From JADJOY01 sp016713535 [NCBI: Deltaproteobacteria bacterium] (GTDB lineage Bacteria > JADJOY01): 54,202 nucleotides of DNA. The notes beneath the pieces were generated by a model. It was not told the DNA's origin. It made no database searches and worked only from the letters and a program-made list of their open reading frames with translations. The position numbers and the translations under genes were made by a program. Shown here in pieces: positions 53,415-54,202 of the stretch (positions within the stretch are counted from its first letter, which is position 1; each line of letters begins with the position of its first letter). The DNA lies in the NCBI GenBank assembly GCA_016713535.1, contig JADJOY010000034.1, forward strand, positions 58,773 to 112,974, given 5' to 3'.

Positions 53415-53488
53415 CTGTAACAAACAGCTCTCAATCTGCGCCGAGTTCCGTCCCGATCGCAGCGAAAGAGACCTGTTTCGGCTTACAG
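53415..53488. other. 74-nt imperfect hairpin, attC-like or structured RNA
   Basis: Nested complementary arms: CTGTAA/TTACAG, AAACAG/CTGTTT, CTCT/AGAG and CTGCG/CGCAG, about 21 bp around a 17-nt loop, interrupted by small asymmetric bulges. It sits in an AT-richer patch (53340-53490) unlike its surroundings. The two-box stem with a spacer recalls integron attC sites (CTGTAAC as one box), but the opposing box lacks the required GTT. Confidence 0.5.
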
Positions 53489-53557
53489 CGGCCGTTTCAG
53501 GCGCGTTGGGAGTTCGCGCGATGGCGCCCTGCGCTGGCGGCGGCGTCGCTCGTCGCT

Positions 53558-54007
53558 TTGGAACGTTCGACGTTCTCGGATCGACCGCCGCCGGCGTGCC
53601 CGTGGTGGTACCCGCCGCTCGGCTACGCGGTGGCGCTCACGGCTCTGGCTGGCGGTCCCACCGGAGATGACCTCACCGGCGGACGCTTGCTGCTCTTGCT
53701 CGGAATGGCCCACGGTGTCCCGTTCGCGGCGCTGGCCTGGATGATGACCAGCGTGGCCGCGAATTCGATCGGCTCCGGCAAGCTGATCGCACACAGCGTG
53801 GTGCGCGATCCGAGTACCGGCTGGCCGACGCCGCCCCCCGCCGCGCTGCGCGAGGCGCGAGTTAACGTGGTGGACACCGGGAAAGCGGCGGCTCGCGATC
53901 GGCGGGTCCCACTTGATCAGGAGGGCCTGCCGCGGCCCTGCCCGCGCCATGCAGGGCGTGACGAGCTGCCGGCACCGCCAGCCCCCGCTTCGCTCAGCCC
54001 GCCTTAA
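53558..54007 (+). CDS. Hypothetical protein, possibly partial
   Basis: Not recognised. The frame has native-like high GC at third positions over about the first 100 codons and encodes a hydrophobic segment (GRLLLLLGMAHGVPFAALAWMM) that may be one or two TM helices. It has only a TTG as first start, and the frame stays open upstream, so the true start may be earlier. The last ~40 residues are Pro/Arg-rich and look non-coding, perhaps after a frame break. A competing antisense frame looks like a shadow. Confidence 0.3.
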   Translation: MERSTFSDRPPPACPWWYPPLGYAVALTALAGGPTGDDLTGGRLLLLLGMAHGVPFAALAWMMTSVAANSIGSGKLIAHSVVRDPSTGWPTPPPAALREARVNVVDTGKAAARDRRVPLDQEGLPRPCPRHAGRDELPAPPAPASLSPP

Positions 54008-54202
54008 CCCCCCGCGGTGCCTCGACTCGCGTCCACGCACGCTCTTGGTCACTCGCGCTGGCCTCGGCGAGAACTTGTCGATCACTCCAGGTGCGGCGCA
54101 CGGCGGCCTCGGGACCTAAAGCGCTGCCCAACGTTGTCGCCGACCAGCTTGCCACGAACCACCCTCGCGGCCGAGGGCTTGGCGAGCTCGGTGGTCGAGA
54201 CC
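54008..54202. other. Right-edge stretch without recognised gene
   Basis: An open minus-strand frame enters from the window edge and stops at 54084-54082 (about 39 codons, ending RRAPHLE). It may be the end of a gene lying outside the window; too short to identify. Confidence 0.25.

Noticed and set aside
53415-53488. Definite integron attC site
   Set aside because: Stem architecture is similar, but the second box lacks GTT and no integrase or cassette array is seen, so it is left as an undecided structured element.
53347-53670. Short plus-strand open frame after the HlyIII-like gene
   Set aside because: It runs through the 74-nt hairpin, has low-GC codons at first and no domain; better explained as non-coding.

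Overview
High-GC bacterial chromosome segment of 54.2 kb, densely packed, with ATGA/GTGA stop-start overlaps between many consecutive genes. Several features point to a Gram-negative, respiratory organism: outer-membrane beta-barrel and lipoprotein signals, multihaem c-type cytochromes, a GAF-type sigma54 activator, and a large Ser/Thr kinase fused to an ATPase/TPR module. The mix resembles Myxococcota or another former 'deltaproteobacterial' lineage. No rRNA or phylogenetic marker tree is available here, so the phylum is inference.

Left block (minus strand, 1-16.2 kb). Read in the direction of transcription: a Ser/Thr kinase-AAA-TPR regulator (16151-12498), then a full moxR-DUF58-batABCDE type operon (12418-4002), a two-gene FAD/[3Fe-4S] GMC dehydrogenase with its Tat-exported small subunit (3898-1791), serS (1707-388) and two tRNA-Ser genes. 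The kinase is divergent from a GAF-sigma54 activator (16248-17865).

Middle plus-strand block (18.1-29.6 kb). It holds a secreted right-handed beta-helix CSLREA-type protein, gatC-gatA-gatB (tRNA-dependent amidotransferase), mtnA (methionine salvage), a GAF histidine kinase, glnE (control of glutamine synthetase) and an orphan nuoI-like 2[4Fe-4S] protein.

Minus-strand block (40.7-30.0 kb). A heterodimeric ABC exporter pair, a Lon-like protease, an adenosine-specific kinase (COG1839), a PhzF isomerase, a membrane histidine kinase and a TMTC-like TPR membrane protein are chained almost without gaps. Upstream of it (41.0-43.65 kb) lies a protein with the architecture of a type IIG restriction-modification enzyme but without recognisable catalytic motifs.

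Right block (plus strand, 44.2-52.5 kb), the most interesting part. It encodes a membrane protein with histidines suited to b-haem, a 32-CxxCH exported cytochrome, a 34-CxxCH lipoprotein cytochrome built of 40-residue tandem repeats, a predicted outer-membrane beta-barrel, and a membrane-anchored iron-sulfur flavoprotein. The order suggests a self-contained inner-membrane to cell-surface electron conduit (porin-cytochrome type) with 66 predicted c-haems. A HlyIII-family membrane protein follows, then a poorly coding tail with a strong 74-nt imperfect hairpin.

Sequence quality: at least ten single-base frame breaks occur in seven otherwise well-conserved genes, mostly missing bases in short G/C runs. 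I read these as consensus errors, not decay, and annotate the affected genes as single CDSs. Two copies of a ~92-bp palindromic intergenic repeat, inverted relative to each other, are also present.
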